A stretch of DNA of 6,051 nt, from assembly GCA_905197585.1 (NCBI GenBank), contig CAJJZO010000113.1:1-6051 (forward strand), read 5' to 3'. The stretch is from an uncultured Collinsella sp. (GTDB lineage: Bacteria; Actinomycetota; Coriobacteriia; Coriobacteriales; Coriobacteriaceae). Made by a program: the position numbers and the translations under genes. This document shows, one piece after another, positions 1 to 5,939 of the stretch (position 1 is its first letter; every line of letters begins with the position of its first letter). Below the pieces are notes generated by a model that worked only from the letters and a program-made list of their open reading frames with translations, made no database searches and had not been told where the DNA came from.

Positions 1-611
1 ACGCGCAGCTCCTGCACGTGCGGGGTGATAGCGGCCACGACCTCGGCGAGGTTTTGCGCGGTCTGGGTGGTCTGCACGACGAGGCCTACCTTGCCCTTGA
101 GCGACAGGGTATCGGCGTCGGCGGCACAGCTCACGACCTGCGCGTCATTGCCGGCGTGACCTAGAATACCCTCGACCTCTGGGTGGCCCGGCTCGCCCAC
201 GACGATCACGCGGTAGCCTTCGCGCACCAGGCGCTCGGCCGCCACATGAACCTTCTTCACGTAGGGGCAGGTGGCGTCGACCACGGTAAGGCCGCGCTCG
301 CGAGCGGCGTCAATGACTTGCGGCACCACGCCGTGGGCGCGGATAATCACGGTGCCGGATGTGGCGTCGTCCAAGGTGTCGGCCAGACCGACGCCTGCCT
401 CATCAAGCTCGCGCACCACGATGGGGTTATGGATGAGCGGACCCAAGGTATGGACCTGAGTGCACTCCCCTGCCTGCGGCGCGGCGGCCAGCGCCATATC
501 GAGCGCACGCTGTACGCCGTAGCAAGTGCCGGCGTGGGCGGCGATCTCGATGGTGGGCGCGTTTGTCTGGTCAGACGCAGCCGCGGCGGTGTTCGTCACG
601 TTCTCGCTCAT
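1..611 (-). CDS. ispH: 4-hydroxy-3-methylbut-2-enyl diphosphate reductase (IspH/LytB), 3' end cut by window
   Basis: IspH is the cytosolic iron-sulfur enzyme that reduces HMBPP to IPP and DMAPP, the last step of the MEP isoprenoid pathway. Translating from the ATG at 611 gives 203 residues before the left edge. Family motifs are clear: AGTCYGV with the first cluster cysteine C30, HTLGPLIHNP (H61), RAHGVVP (H93), DATCPYVKKVH with the second cysteine C115, HPEVEGILGHA (H143, E145) and QTTQ near 180. The third cluster cysteine and roughly the last 80 residues lie outside the window. Before the core there is an Ala/Thr-rich extension of about 20 residues. The start lies 2 nt after the plsC stop (TAG-CC-ATG) and has only a weak AGG 8 nt upstream, so translation is probably coupled to plsC. 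The identity is very secure; the exact start is slightly less so. Confidence 0.96.
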   Translation of the reverse strand, partial: MSENVTNTAAAASDQTNAPTIEIAAHAGTCYGVQRALDMALAAAPQAGECTQVHTLGPLIHNPIVVRELDEAGVGLADTLDDATSGTVIIRAHGVVPQVIDAARERGLTVVDATCPYVKKVHVAAERLVREGYRVIVVGEPGHPEVEGILGHAGNDAQVVSCAADADTLSLKGKVGLVVQTTQTAQNLAEVVAAITPHVQELR

Positions 612-613
612 GG

Positions 614-1342
614 CTAGAACCTGCCCGGATGCTCGGCGCACAGGTCGTCTCGCATGGCGTAGACGCGGCTCATGGCCTCGGACTCAAACCATTCCAGGCG
701 CTCCGTGCGCTTAAGCCCAGCCGGTGCGTCGGAAAGCGAGACGGCCTTGCCGGCGCGGATCCAGCACTTCTTGGGACGCATGATCTTTTTGCCCGCGGGC
801 GTGATGTCGGACCAGCCGCAGATGGCGAGCGGGTTCACAGGTGCCTTGCCCATCTGGGCGATGAGCGCAAAACCGCCGTGGACCTCGGGCTTGATCTCGC
901 GCGAGCGGATGCGCGTGCCCTCGGGGAAGATCAGAACGTCCTCGCCGCGCTGCAGCGCATGCTGGGCGGCGCGCAAGCACTTCATATCGGCAGTACCACG
1001 CTCCACGGGGATGCCGCCAACGCGGCTAAAGGCCCAGCGCACAATCTTGCTCTTGGCGAACTCGGACTTAAAGATGGGACGAATGCGGCGCCCCCCAAAG
1101 AACAGCGCCGTCTCCACGGCCAAGAGCTCGGCCATCGAGGTGTGGTTGCAGATGACCACGCTGCCGCGGCCGTCCTGGCGCTCAAACAGCAGATCGGCAT
1201 CCTCGACCTTCCAACGCCACATGAGCTTGGAGAAGGCCCAAAGGATTGCCATGACCACGAAAACGGTGCCGCGGATGAGCGCCGGGAACTCGGCGTAGGG
1301 GGCGTTGTAATAGTCCTCGGGCGTCTGCTTAAACAGGCGCAT
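614..1342 (-). CDS. plsC: 1-acyl-sn-glycerol-3-phosphate acyltransferase, PlsC family
   Basis: This 242-aa protein fits the lysophosphatidate acyltransferase family, which acylates lysophosphatidic acid to phosphatidic acid at the inner face of the membrane. A hydrophobic segment at about residues 23-41 probably anchors it. Acyltransferase motifs appear in order: NHTSMAE at 66-72 (motif I), GGIPVERG at 109-116 (motif II), FPEGTRIR at 139-146 (motif III) and VNPLAICGW at 169-177 (motif IV). Motif I reads H67-X4-E72, whereas the family norm is HX4D; the codon is GAG. The start is fixed by a strong AAAGGAGG 6 nt upstream, which also encodes the last residues of cmk. The stop TAG is 2 nt before ispH. 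The cmk-plsC-ispH adjacency fits a lipid and isoprenoid precursor operon. The acyl acceptor is assumed from the family; a different acceptor is possible. Confidence 0.9.
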   Translation of the reverse strand: MRLFKQTPEDYYNAPYAEFPALIRGTVFVVMAILWAFSKLMWRWKVEDADLLFERQDGRGSVVICNHTSMAELLAVETALFFGGRRIRPIFKSEFAKSKIVRWAFSRVGGIPVERGTADMKCLRAAQHALQRGEDVLIFPEGTRIRSREIKPEVHGGFALIAQMGKAPVNPLAICGWSDITPAGKKIMRPKKCWIRAGKAVSLSDAPAGLKRTERLEWFESEAMSRVYAMRDDLCAEHPGRF

Positions 1343-1345
1343 GGG

Positions 1346-2032
1346 CTACCTCCTTTGGTTGATGAGGTCCTCGATGATACGAACGACCTCGTCGATGGTG
1401 TGAGCGGTGGAGTCGACGTGCACGGCGTCCTCGGCGGGCACGAGCGGGGCGACCTCGCGGCTGCTGTCGAGCTTGTCGCGCTGCTTAAGGGCGTCGAGGG
1501 TCTCGTCGACCTCGGCCTCGAGCTGCTCGGACGTGAGCGGCTGGGCATCGTTTTGGTGACGCTGCAGCACACGGCGACGGGCGCGCTCGCGCGGGTCGGC
1601 GGTCAGGAAGACCTTGACCTGCGCGTTAGGGAACACGACGGTTCCGATGTCGCGACCCTCGGCCACGATATCGCGGTCCTCTGCGGCACGGCGCTGATGG
1701 ATGAGCATTGCGGCGCGCACGCCCGGGTAGGCCGAGACCTTGGACACGTTGGCGTCGACCTGCGGGGTGCGGATGGCGGCCGAAGCGTCCTGGCCGTCAA
1801 TGGTCAGGCGCGTGTCCTCGCCGGTACCGTTGGTAAAGCGAATCTCGATCTTCTCGGCGAGGGCGTCGATGGCCGCCTCGTCGTCCAGATCGATGCCGCG
1901 GTCGAGCGCGGCGAAGGTGACGGCGCGATACATGGCGCCCGTGTCGAGCTTGTTAAAGCCCAGCTGGCGGGCGATCTCCTTGGCGATGGTGGACTTGCCG
2001 GAACCGGCGGGGCCGTCGATGGCGACGATCAT
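1346..2032 (-). CDS. cmk: Cytidylate kinase (CMP/dCMP kinase)
   Basis: Cmk phosphorylates CMP and dCMP with ATP to the diphosphates, recycling CMP released by RNA turnover and phospholipid synthesis. The 228-aa length is normal for the family. The P-loop GPAGSGKST is at residues 7-15. LDTGAMYRAVT (29-39) belongs to the CMP-binding region, GRDIGT is at 126-131, and the Arg-rich lid ADPRERARRR is at 145-154. The segment 185-209 contains the family signature RDxxDxxR followed by PLVPAEDAVHVDST. The ATG at 2032 leaves only five residues before the P-loop, as is typical, and has AAAGGA about 9 nt upstream. The gene follows rluB after 66 nt and ends with TAG 3 nt before plsC; its final codons (Gln-Arg-Arg-stop) carry the plsC Shine-Dalgarno. 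Nothing in the protein looks unusual. Confidence 0.97.
   Translation of the reverse strand: MIVAIDGPAGSGKSTIAKEIARQLGFNKLDTGAMYRAVTFAALDRGIDLDDEAAIDALAEKIEIRFTNGTGEDTRLTIDGQDASAAIRTPQVDANVSKVSAYPGVRAAMLIHQRRAAEDRDIVAEGRDIGTVVFPNAQVKVFLTADPRERARRRVLQRHQNDAQPLTSEQLEAEVDETLDALKQRDKLDSSREVAPLVPAEDAVHVDSTAHTIDEVVRIIEDLINQRR
1349..1356 (-). promoter_or_regulatory. plsC ribosome binding site inside the cmk 3' end
   Basis: The minus strand reads AAAGGAGG here, 6 nt before the plsC ATG. The same bases encode the C-terminal Gln-Arg-Arg of cytidylate kinase and run directly into its TAG stop. This fixes the plsC start and implies that cmk translation passes over the plsC initiation region. Confidence 0.85.
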
Positions 2033-2098
2033 GCAATGCTTCCTTTCGATGGTTGACGTGCTGGTATGGTTCGCGGGCGCTGGGGCGCGGCGGGTTGT
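2033..2098 (-). other. rluB-cmk intergenic spacer
   Basis: This 66-nt GC-rich spacer separates the rluB stop from the cmk start. Apart from the AAAGGA ahead of cmk near its left end, I see no convincing promoter boxes, no stem followed by a T-run, and no repeat. Cmk is most simply read as part of the same transcript as rluB. Confidence 0.5.
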
Positions 2099-3064
2099 TT
2101 AGCCTGTGTAGCGCTCGCGGTAGGTGTTGCGCTTGGGTGCGGAGCCGTGGCTGCCGTGGTGACGCGTGCGGCTGGCGGGCGTGTCTTGGGGCTTGCCGCC
2201 GTTGCGCTTGGAGCTCGCCTGCTTGGGCGGGATGCCGCCGCCTTTGAGGATCTGCACCTCGCGGTCGGTGAGCTCGCGCCATGAACCCTTGGCCACATCC
2301 TTGAGCTCCAGGCCGGCAAAGTTGCAGCGATGCAGACGGATTACCGGATGGTGAATCTTGCCCAGCATGCGCTTAACTTGATTCTTGCGACCCTCGCGGA
2401 TGATGACCTCCACGGCGGTGGTGCCGGGCTTGACTCCCTGGGGAGCTACGGCCTCGGCCTCGCGGGGGGTGATGACGCGGCAGATAGCCGGCTGGCACAG
2501 GCCGTCGTCGAGCTCGATGCCACGGCGGAGCGGTTCTAGATCGCGGTCGGTCAGTTGCCCGTCCACGAGTGCCTGGTAGGTCTTATAGACATGCTTGCTG
2601 GGGTGCAGCAGGTCCTGCGACAGGTCGCCGTCGGTGGTAAAAAGCAAAAGGCCTGTGGTGTCGCGGTCCAGGCGGCCCACCGGGAAAAGTCCCGGAAAGC
2701 GGTCGCAGGGGACCAGATCGGCCACGCAAGGGCGCTCCTGCGGGTCGCTCATGGTGGTGAGGTAGCCGGTCGGCTTGTAGAGCATCAAGTACACGGCGCC
2801 CTGGTTGAGCTTGACGGGCATGCCGTCGACCTCGATATGGTCGCGGTCGACGTCGACCTTGGTGCCCAGTTCGGTCGCGACCTGGCCATTGACGGTCACG
2901 CGGCCGGCGGTCATCAGGTCCTCCGAGCCGCGGCGGCTCGCCACACCCGCGCGCGCCAAAAAGCGCTGCAGGCGCATGGTGTGCGGATAGACGGGCTGGG
3001 CGTCGGTTGCGGGCACTGCGTTGCCCATGGCGCGCGTCTCCCCTGCTTCGTTAGTTCTCGTCAT
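2099..3064 (-). CDS. rluB: rRNA pseudouridine synthase, RluB/RsuA family
   Basis: This predicted 321-aa enzyme isomerises a specific uridine in ribosomal RNA to pseudouridine. An S4 RNA-binding domain spans about residues 30-80 (MRLQRFLARAGVASRR onward). The catalytic domain follows, with LMLYKPTGYLTT (93-104), the catalytic signature GRLDRDTTGLLLFTTDGDL (130-148, nucleophile D133), YKTYQALV (160-167) and REGRKNQVKRM (223-233). Residues from about 280 to the end form a low-complexity basic tail rich in Lys, Arg, His, Gly and Ser. I chose the ATG at 3064 because GGAGG lies 6 nt upstream; it overlaps the scpB end by 14 nt. A second ATG at 3028 has a GGGGAG 9 nt upstream and is a fair alternative. 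A position next to scpAB is common in Gram-positive lineages. Whether the target is in 23S (RluB-like) or 16S rRNA (RsuA-like) cannot be settled here. Confidence 0.92.
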   Translation of the reverse strand: MTRTNEAGETRAMGNAVPATDAQPVYPHTMRLQRFLARAGVASRRGSEDLMTAGRVTVNGQVATELGTKVDVDRDHIEVDGMPVKLNQGAVYLMLYKPTGYLTTMSDPQERPCVADLVPCDRFPGLFPVGRLDRDTTGLLLFTTDGDLSQDLLHPSKHVYKTYQALVDGQLTDRDLEPLRRGIELDDGLCQPAICRVITPREAEAVAPQGVKPGTTAVEVIIREGRKNQVKRMLGKIHHPVIRLHRCNFAGLELKDVAKGSWRELTDREVQILKGGGIPPKQASSKRNGGKPQDTPASRTRHHGSHGSAPKRNTYRERYTG

Positions 3065-3779
3065 GCATATCCTCCGAGGTCTCGTCGACGACCAGGGTCT
3101 CAAAGTCCTCGACTGCCTCAACATCTTCAACATCGGTATCGAGCAGTTCGCGCTCTTCGTCCAGATCTTCGGCCTGCTCCTCGAGCGTGGACTGAATGCT
3201 GCGACCGCTCAAGCGCTCACGGATAAACTGACGCGACTGCTCGTCGGGGGCAAACTGCTCCAGATCGGGCAGATCGCGGGTTGAGCGCAGGCCGAATTTT
3301 TCCAAGAAGGCGTTGGTCGTGCCGTAAATGATGGCCTGACCGCGCTGGGGGTCGCGGCCGAGCTCGCGCACCAGGCCCTTGTCCACGAGCGACGCGATGA
3401 CGCCGTCAGAATTGACGCCGCGGATGCCCTTGACCACCTCGCGAGTCACGGGCTGGTGGTATGCGATGACGGCCAGGGTTTCGAGCGCCGCCTGCGACAG
3501 CTTTTGCGTGTCCCAGCTCAACACATAGGCCTCGACCACGTCGTGGTAGGCGGGGTGCGTAAACAGGCGCCAGCCGCCGGCGACCTCGCGCAACTGAAAG
3601 CCGCGGTTGGCCTCCTCGTACTCAACCTTGAGCTCGGCGAGCAGCGACGCGCACTCGCCCGGGGCGATATCCAGTGCGCCGGCCAGCGCGGGCGCACTCA
3701 CCGGGTCGCTCGACACCAGCAGCAGCGCCTCGAGGGCGCCTTTGAGGCTGTTTGCCTCCAGCGTGGAAAGGGTTGACAT
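3051..3779 (-). CDS. scpB: Segregation and condensation protein ScpB
   Basis: ScpB dimerises and binds the ScpA kleisin to regulate the SMC-ScpAB condensin that organises and segregates the chromosome. The 242-aa protein has the expected tandem winged-helix layout: the first from about residue 11 (LKGALEALLLVSSDPVSAPALA), the second starting at the strongly conserved LSQAALETLAVIAYHQPVTR (94-113), then GIRGVNSDGVIASLVDKGLV (118-137), GRDPQRGQAIIYGTT and FLEKFGLRSTRDLPDLE (158-174). From about residue 198 to the end there is a highly acidic, probably disordered tail dominated by Asp and Glu. The ATG at 3779 has AGGAG 8 nt upstream, overlapping the scpA TAG. The 3' end overlaps rluB by 14 nt. 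The SMC subunit is not in the window. Confidence 0.96.
   Translation of the reverse strand: MSTLSTLEANSLKGALEALLLVSSDPVSAPALAGALDIAPGECASLLAELKVEYEEANRGFQLREVAGGWRLFTHPAYHDVVEAYVLSWDTQKLSQAALETLAVIAYHQPVTREVVKGIRGVNSDGVIASLVDKGLVRELGRDPQRGQAIIYGTTNAFLEKFGLRSTRDLPDLEQFAPDEQSRQFIRERLSGRSIQSTLEEQAEDLDEERELLDTDVEDVEAVEDFETLVVDETSEDMHDEN
3071..3075 (-). promoter_or_regulatory. rluB ribosome binding site within scpB
   Basis: GGAGG on the minus strand lies 6 nt before the ATG at 3064 and inside the scpB coding region. It decides the rluB start in favour of this ATG over longer in-frame extensions, and it implies coupling of rluB to scpB translation. Confidence 0.7.
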
Positions 3780-3790
3780 GGTTGCGGCTC

Positions 3791-4603
3791 CTATTCGGTG
3801 AGCTCGGGGCCCTCGCCGGGCACGTATGCCTCGGCGCCCTCGACTCGGTTGATGCAGATGGTTCCAAAGATCTCGTCCTGGCTCAGCGTGAGCGAGCCGC
3901 GCTTGGCGAGCTCCAGCATGGCCAGGAAGGTGACGACGAGCTGCTCGGTGGTGGCATCGCCGTCCAGTAGCTCGCGGAAGGTGCAGGTTTGGTGCGCCAT
4001 GGTAAAGCGGTCGACTGAGGCCACGGTCAGGTCGAGCGGCACGCGATGCGGCGCCACGTGCTCGGCCTCCAGCAGGAAGGTCTGGCGCTTGCCGTCCAGG
4101 TCGGCACAGATGACGGCGAGACCGCGCAGCGTGATGCCGGCAAGATAGTCGGGCATAAGGCCTAGGAACTCGGGGTCGGGGCCGGCCACGCGCGGATGCA
4201 TGCGGCTTTCGGCCTGCATGCGCGCACCGAGGGCCGCAGCCGCGCCTTTAAACTGCTTGTAGGCAATCAGGCGCTGGATCAGGACCTCACGCAGCGCGTC
4301 GCCGTCAAGCGTGCTGAGCTCCTCAAGGTCTTCGTCGAACTCGTCATCGTCGTCATCGACTTTGCGCGGGGCCTCCTGCGGCACCAGAGAGGCGGCCTTG
4401 ATATCCAAAAGGGTTGCCGCGACCAGCAAAAAGTCGCTCGCCACGTCCAGGTCCAGCGCCTCGATGCGCTCGGCCTCGGCCAGGTATTGCTCGGCCACCT
4501 CGCTGATGGAGATGGCGCCGATATCTACTTTTTGGCGGGTTACCAGCTGCAGGAGCAGGTCGAACGGTCCGCTGTAGACCTGCGTCGACACGCGATACGA
4601 CAT
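3791..4603 (-). CDS. scpA: Segregation and condensation protein ScpA (kleisin)
   Basis: ScpA is the kleisin that bridges the SMC ATPase heads and recruits ScpB. The 270-aa product begins with the N-terminal SMC-neck-binding region (SGPFDLLLQLVTRQKVDIGAI, in two overlapping parts at 11-31) and ISEVAEQYL (33-41). The helix FLLVAATLLDIKAASLVP (58-75) follows. The C-terminal winged helix contains VVTFLAMLELAKRGSLTLSQ (223-242) and FGTI (246-249), as expected. Residues 83-96 form an acidic insert (five Asp, then EFDEDLEEL) between the N-terminal domain and the middle. The start is well fixed by AAAGGAGGT 5 nt upstream. The stop TAG is part of the scpB ribosome binding site, with 11 nt between the genes. 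It is the first gene after the longest spacer in the window, so it may head the scpA-to-ispH transcript. Confidence 0.96.
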   Translation of the reverse strand: MSYRVSTQVYSGPFDLLLQLVTRQKVDIGAISISEVAEQYLAEAERIEALDLDVASDFLLVAATLLDIKAASLVPQEAPRKVDDDDDEFDEDLEELSTLDGDALREVLIQRLIAYKQFKGAAAALGARMQAESRMHPRVAGPDPEFLGLMPDYLAGITLRGLAVICADLDGKRQTFLLEAEHVAPHRVPLDLTVASVDRFTMAHQTCTFRELLDGDATTEQLVVTFLAMLELAKRGSLTLSQDEIFGTICINRVEGAEAYVPGEGPELTE

Positions 4604-4608
4604 TTTCG

Positions 4609-4617
4609 ACCTCCTTT
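4609..4617 (-). promoter_or_regulatory. Strong scpA Shine-Dalgarno
   Basis: The minus strand reads AAAGGAGGT, near-perfect complementarity to the 16S rRNA 3' end, 5 nt from the scpA ATG. It fixes the start and suggests strong initiation at the head of the scpA-ispH gene run. Confidence 0.85.
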
Positions 4618-4621
4618 GACG

Positions 4622-4636
4622 GCGCCTTCGCGGCGC
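4622..4636 (-). other. Small hairpin 2 in the scpA leader
   Basis: A 5-bp all-GC stem (GCGCC/GGCGC) closes a 5-nt loop that reads GCGAA on the minus strand. It sits between the M50 gene and scpA, 5 nt before the extended scpA Shine-Dalgarno. No T-run follows, so it is not a classical intrinsic terminator. Confidence 0.45.
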
Positions 4637-4653
4637 GGTTTGGGTGCATGTTG

Positions 4654-4672
4654 CGACCGTTTTGCACGGTCG
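4654..4672 (-). other. Small hairpin 1 in the M50-scpA spacer
   Basis: A perfect 7-bp inverted repeat (CGACCGT/ACGGTCG) encloses a 5-nt loop that reads GCAAA on the minus strand. It begins 15 nt after the M50 stop codon. It is not followed by a T-run on either strand. It could stabilise the 3' end of the upstream message, act in the scpA leader, or bind a protein as DNA; the sequence does not decide. Confidence 0.5.
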
Positions 4673-4687
4673 ACCTGTAAGTTTACC

Positions 4688-5371
4688 TTAGATGCCGGCG
4701 ATTGCGAAGTTGAGCAGCTGCTCAGCGAGCGGATACACGGTAACGTCGAAATAGCGGTCGATTACATCGATGCCGGTCCACATGGGCAGCAGGTACAGCA
4801 CCAGGATGAGGATGGGCATAGCGTATTGCTGCAGACGGTAATAGTTGTTGAGCGCCTTGCCCTTGAGGAAGGGCACGATGATCGATGAGCCATCGAGCGG
4901 CGGGATCGGGATGAGGTTGAAGAACGCGAGCGACAGGTTGACCACGATAAAGGTGGCTCCGAAGTTCATGATCTGTGACGCCAGGGCAAAGGACATGCTG
5001 GTGTAGAGGCTGCCATAGGCTAGGCGCATGAGGACCGCGGCAAGACAGGCGAGCGCGATGTTCGATGCGGGGCCGGCAACGCTCACCAGGACCTCGTCGC
5101 GCTTGGGGTGCTTGAGGTTGTTGAGGTAGACAGGCACCGGTTTGGCAAAGGCGAACACCGGGCCTCCGCCGGCGAGAATCAGCAGCGGCAGGATGATTGT
5201 GCCAAACGGGTCGATATGGTTGAGCGGGTTGAGCGACACGCGACCGCGCGAACGGGCTGTCTTATCGCCGAGTGCCCAGGCCGCGGCGGCGTGTGCACTT
5301 TCGTGGATAACGATGCCGACGATGACGGCGACGGCGCTGGCGAGCAGGTTCATGAGGTAGCTGCTGGACAT
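4688..5371 (-). CDS. Site-2 protease-like membrane metalloprotease (peptidase M50 family)
   Basis: This 227-aa polytopic membrane protein belongs to the M50 intramembrane zinc metalloprotease family. The zinc-binding HExxH motif is HESAH at residues 23-27 inside the first hydrophobic segment. SLNPLNHIDPFGTIILPLLI (46-65) and SVAGPASNIALA (97-108) are typical of the short rhomboid-neighbour-like M50 subgroup, and FNLIPIPPLDG (151-161) supplies the third zinc ligand, D160. Further hydrophobic stretches lie near 101-118, 139-156 and 184-198. No PDZ domain is present, unlike RseP. The ATG at 5371 has AGGAG 6 nt upstream, overlapping the TAG of the preceding gene. It follows the small membrane protein by 9 nt. 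Its substrate is unknown; members of this short subgroup are widely annotated simply as site-2 protease family proteins. Confidence 0.9.
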   Translation of the reverse strand: MSSSYLMNLLASAVAVIVGIVIHESAHAAAAWALGDKTARSRGRVSLNPLNHIDPFGTIILPLLILAGGGPVFAFAKPVPVYLNNLKHPKRDEVLVSVAGPASNIALACLAAVLMRLAYGSLYTSMSFALASQIMNFGATFIVVNLSLAFFNLIPIPPLDGSSIIVPFLKGKALNNYYRLQQYAMPILILVLYLLPMWTGIDVIDRYFDVTVYPLAEQLLNFAIAGI

Positions 5372-5380
5372 GGCACTCTC

Positions 5381-5677
5381 CTAGCGGACGCGGCGCGAGG
5401 CGCGCGTGAGCAAGTAGTCGGCGACAAACAGGATGACGGCCACGATTGCGTAATCCAGGCGGAACACGCCGCCAAAGGGCGACGTGATGACGCCATAGCC
5501 GGCGATGGCGCTCGGCAGCGCGCGCGAGAGCTCGACGACAAAGCCGACGATCTGCAGCTTGGCGGTGAGGCCGCTAAAGCAAAGCAGCACGGGCATCGCG
5601 CTAATAAAGATCCCGCAGATGCGGCATGCGATGGCGATGATGCTCATCGCCACGGCAGCGGCCTTACGAGAGTTCAC
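5381..5677 (-). CDS. Small hydrophobic membrane protein, function unknown (98 aa)
   Basis: I do not recognise this protein. It starts at a GTG (5677) preceded by GAGGAG with a 7-nt spacer; an ATG ten codons downstream (5647) lacks a comparable binding site. The 98 residues contain about three hydrophobic segments (roughly 8-36, 42-64 and 74-91), short positive ends (NSRK at the N terminus, TRASRRVR at the C terminus), two cysteines in the first segment region and another at 33, and a Gly/Pro-containing loop near 60-72 (GYGVITSPFGG). It overlaps the end of the ABC-F reading frame by 14 nt and precedes the M50 protease by 9 nt, so the three appear co-transcribed. A partner or substrate of the protease is conceivable but unsupported beyond position. 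That it is a real gene is supported by the binding site, spacing and composition. Confidence 0.75.
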   Translation of the reverse strand: MNSRKAAAVAMSIIAIACRICGIFISAMPVLLCFSGLTAKLQIVGFVVELSRALPSAIAGYGVITSPFGGVFRLDYAIVAVILFVADYLLTRASRRVR

Positions 5678-5939
5678 GCGCGGTCTCCTCTTCGATCTGG
5701 GTGGAAAGCTCCAGCCATTCGTCCTCGAGCTTGGGCAGCTCCTGCTTAAGGCCGTTATATTCCCCCAGCGCGGTGTTGAACTTATCCTGATCGGCATAAA
5801 GCTCTTCGCTTGCCATCAATTCCATAAGCTCGTCATAGCGGGCGCGTTTTTTATCGAGTTCCGTCTCGATCTTCTTGAGCTGGTTGCGCACGCCCTTGAG
5901 CTTTTTGTTGAGTGCGGCGCGGGCCTGGGCCTCGGCGCG
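5664..5939 (-). pseudogene. Detached C-terminal coiled-coil domain of an ABC-F ATPase (after in-frame TAG)
   Basis: Downstream of the in-frame TAG the same reading frame stays open for 91 codons to a TAA at 5664. The translated segment is charged and heptad-rich: RAEAQARAALNKKLKG, then LKKIETELDKKRARYDELM, then ELYADQDKFNTALGEYN and LPKLEDEWLELSTQIEEE. This matches the antiparallel coiled-coil C-terminal domain of ABC-F proteins such as Uup, where the ELYAD-type turn followed by an LxxLYxEWEEL-like helix is characteristic. A GTG at 5891 could in principle restart translation but has no properly spaced binding site. The segment shows no further damage, so the interruption is either recent, a sequencing or assembly error, or the domain is simply not translated in this strain. 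Confidence 0.7.
5685..5690 (-). promoter_or_regulatory. Shine-Dalgarno deciding the GTG start of the small membrane protein
   Basis: GAGGAG on the minus strand is 7 nt from the GTG at 5677 and lies within the last codons of the ABC-F reading frame. It is the reason for preferring this GTG over a longer upstream frame (to 5797) or the internal ATG. Confidence 0.65.

Noticed and set aside
563..2056. A 497-codon open frame on the plus strand, the longest in the window
   Set aside because: It lies antisense to ispH, plsC and cmk, whose motifs are unmistakable. Its translation is Gly/Leu/Asp/Val-rich with no recognisable domain, as expected of a frame shadowing GC-rich codons on the other strand.
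4654..4672. An intrinsic terminator for the M50 gene
   Set aside because: The 7-bp stem is real but no T-run follows on either strand, so I list it as a hairpin only.
4196..4888. A 230-codon plus-strand open frame across the M50-scpA junction
   Set aside because: It is antisense to scpA and the M50 gene end, shows no domain, and has no supporting ribosome binding site that I can see.
5381..5797. A longer 138-aa form of the small membrane protein
   Set aside because: The first 40 residues are out-of-frame shadow of the ABC-F coiled coil (Ser/Arg/Pro-rich). The GTG at 5677 has a proper binding site and marks where hydrophobic, protein-like sequence begins.
5664..5891. A separate small coiled-coil gene starting at the GTG at 5891
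   Set aside because: The frame continues upstream in the same style to the TAG, and no well-spaced Shine-Dalgarno precedes the GTG; it is better read as the severed end of the ABC-F gene.
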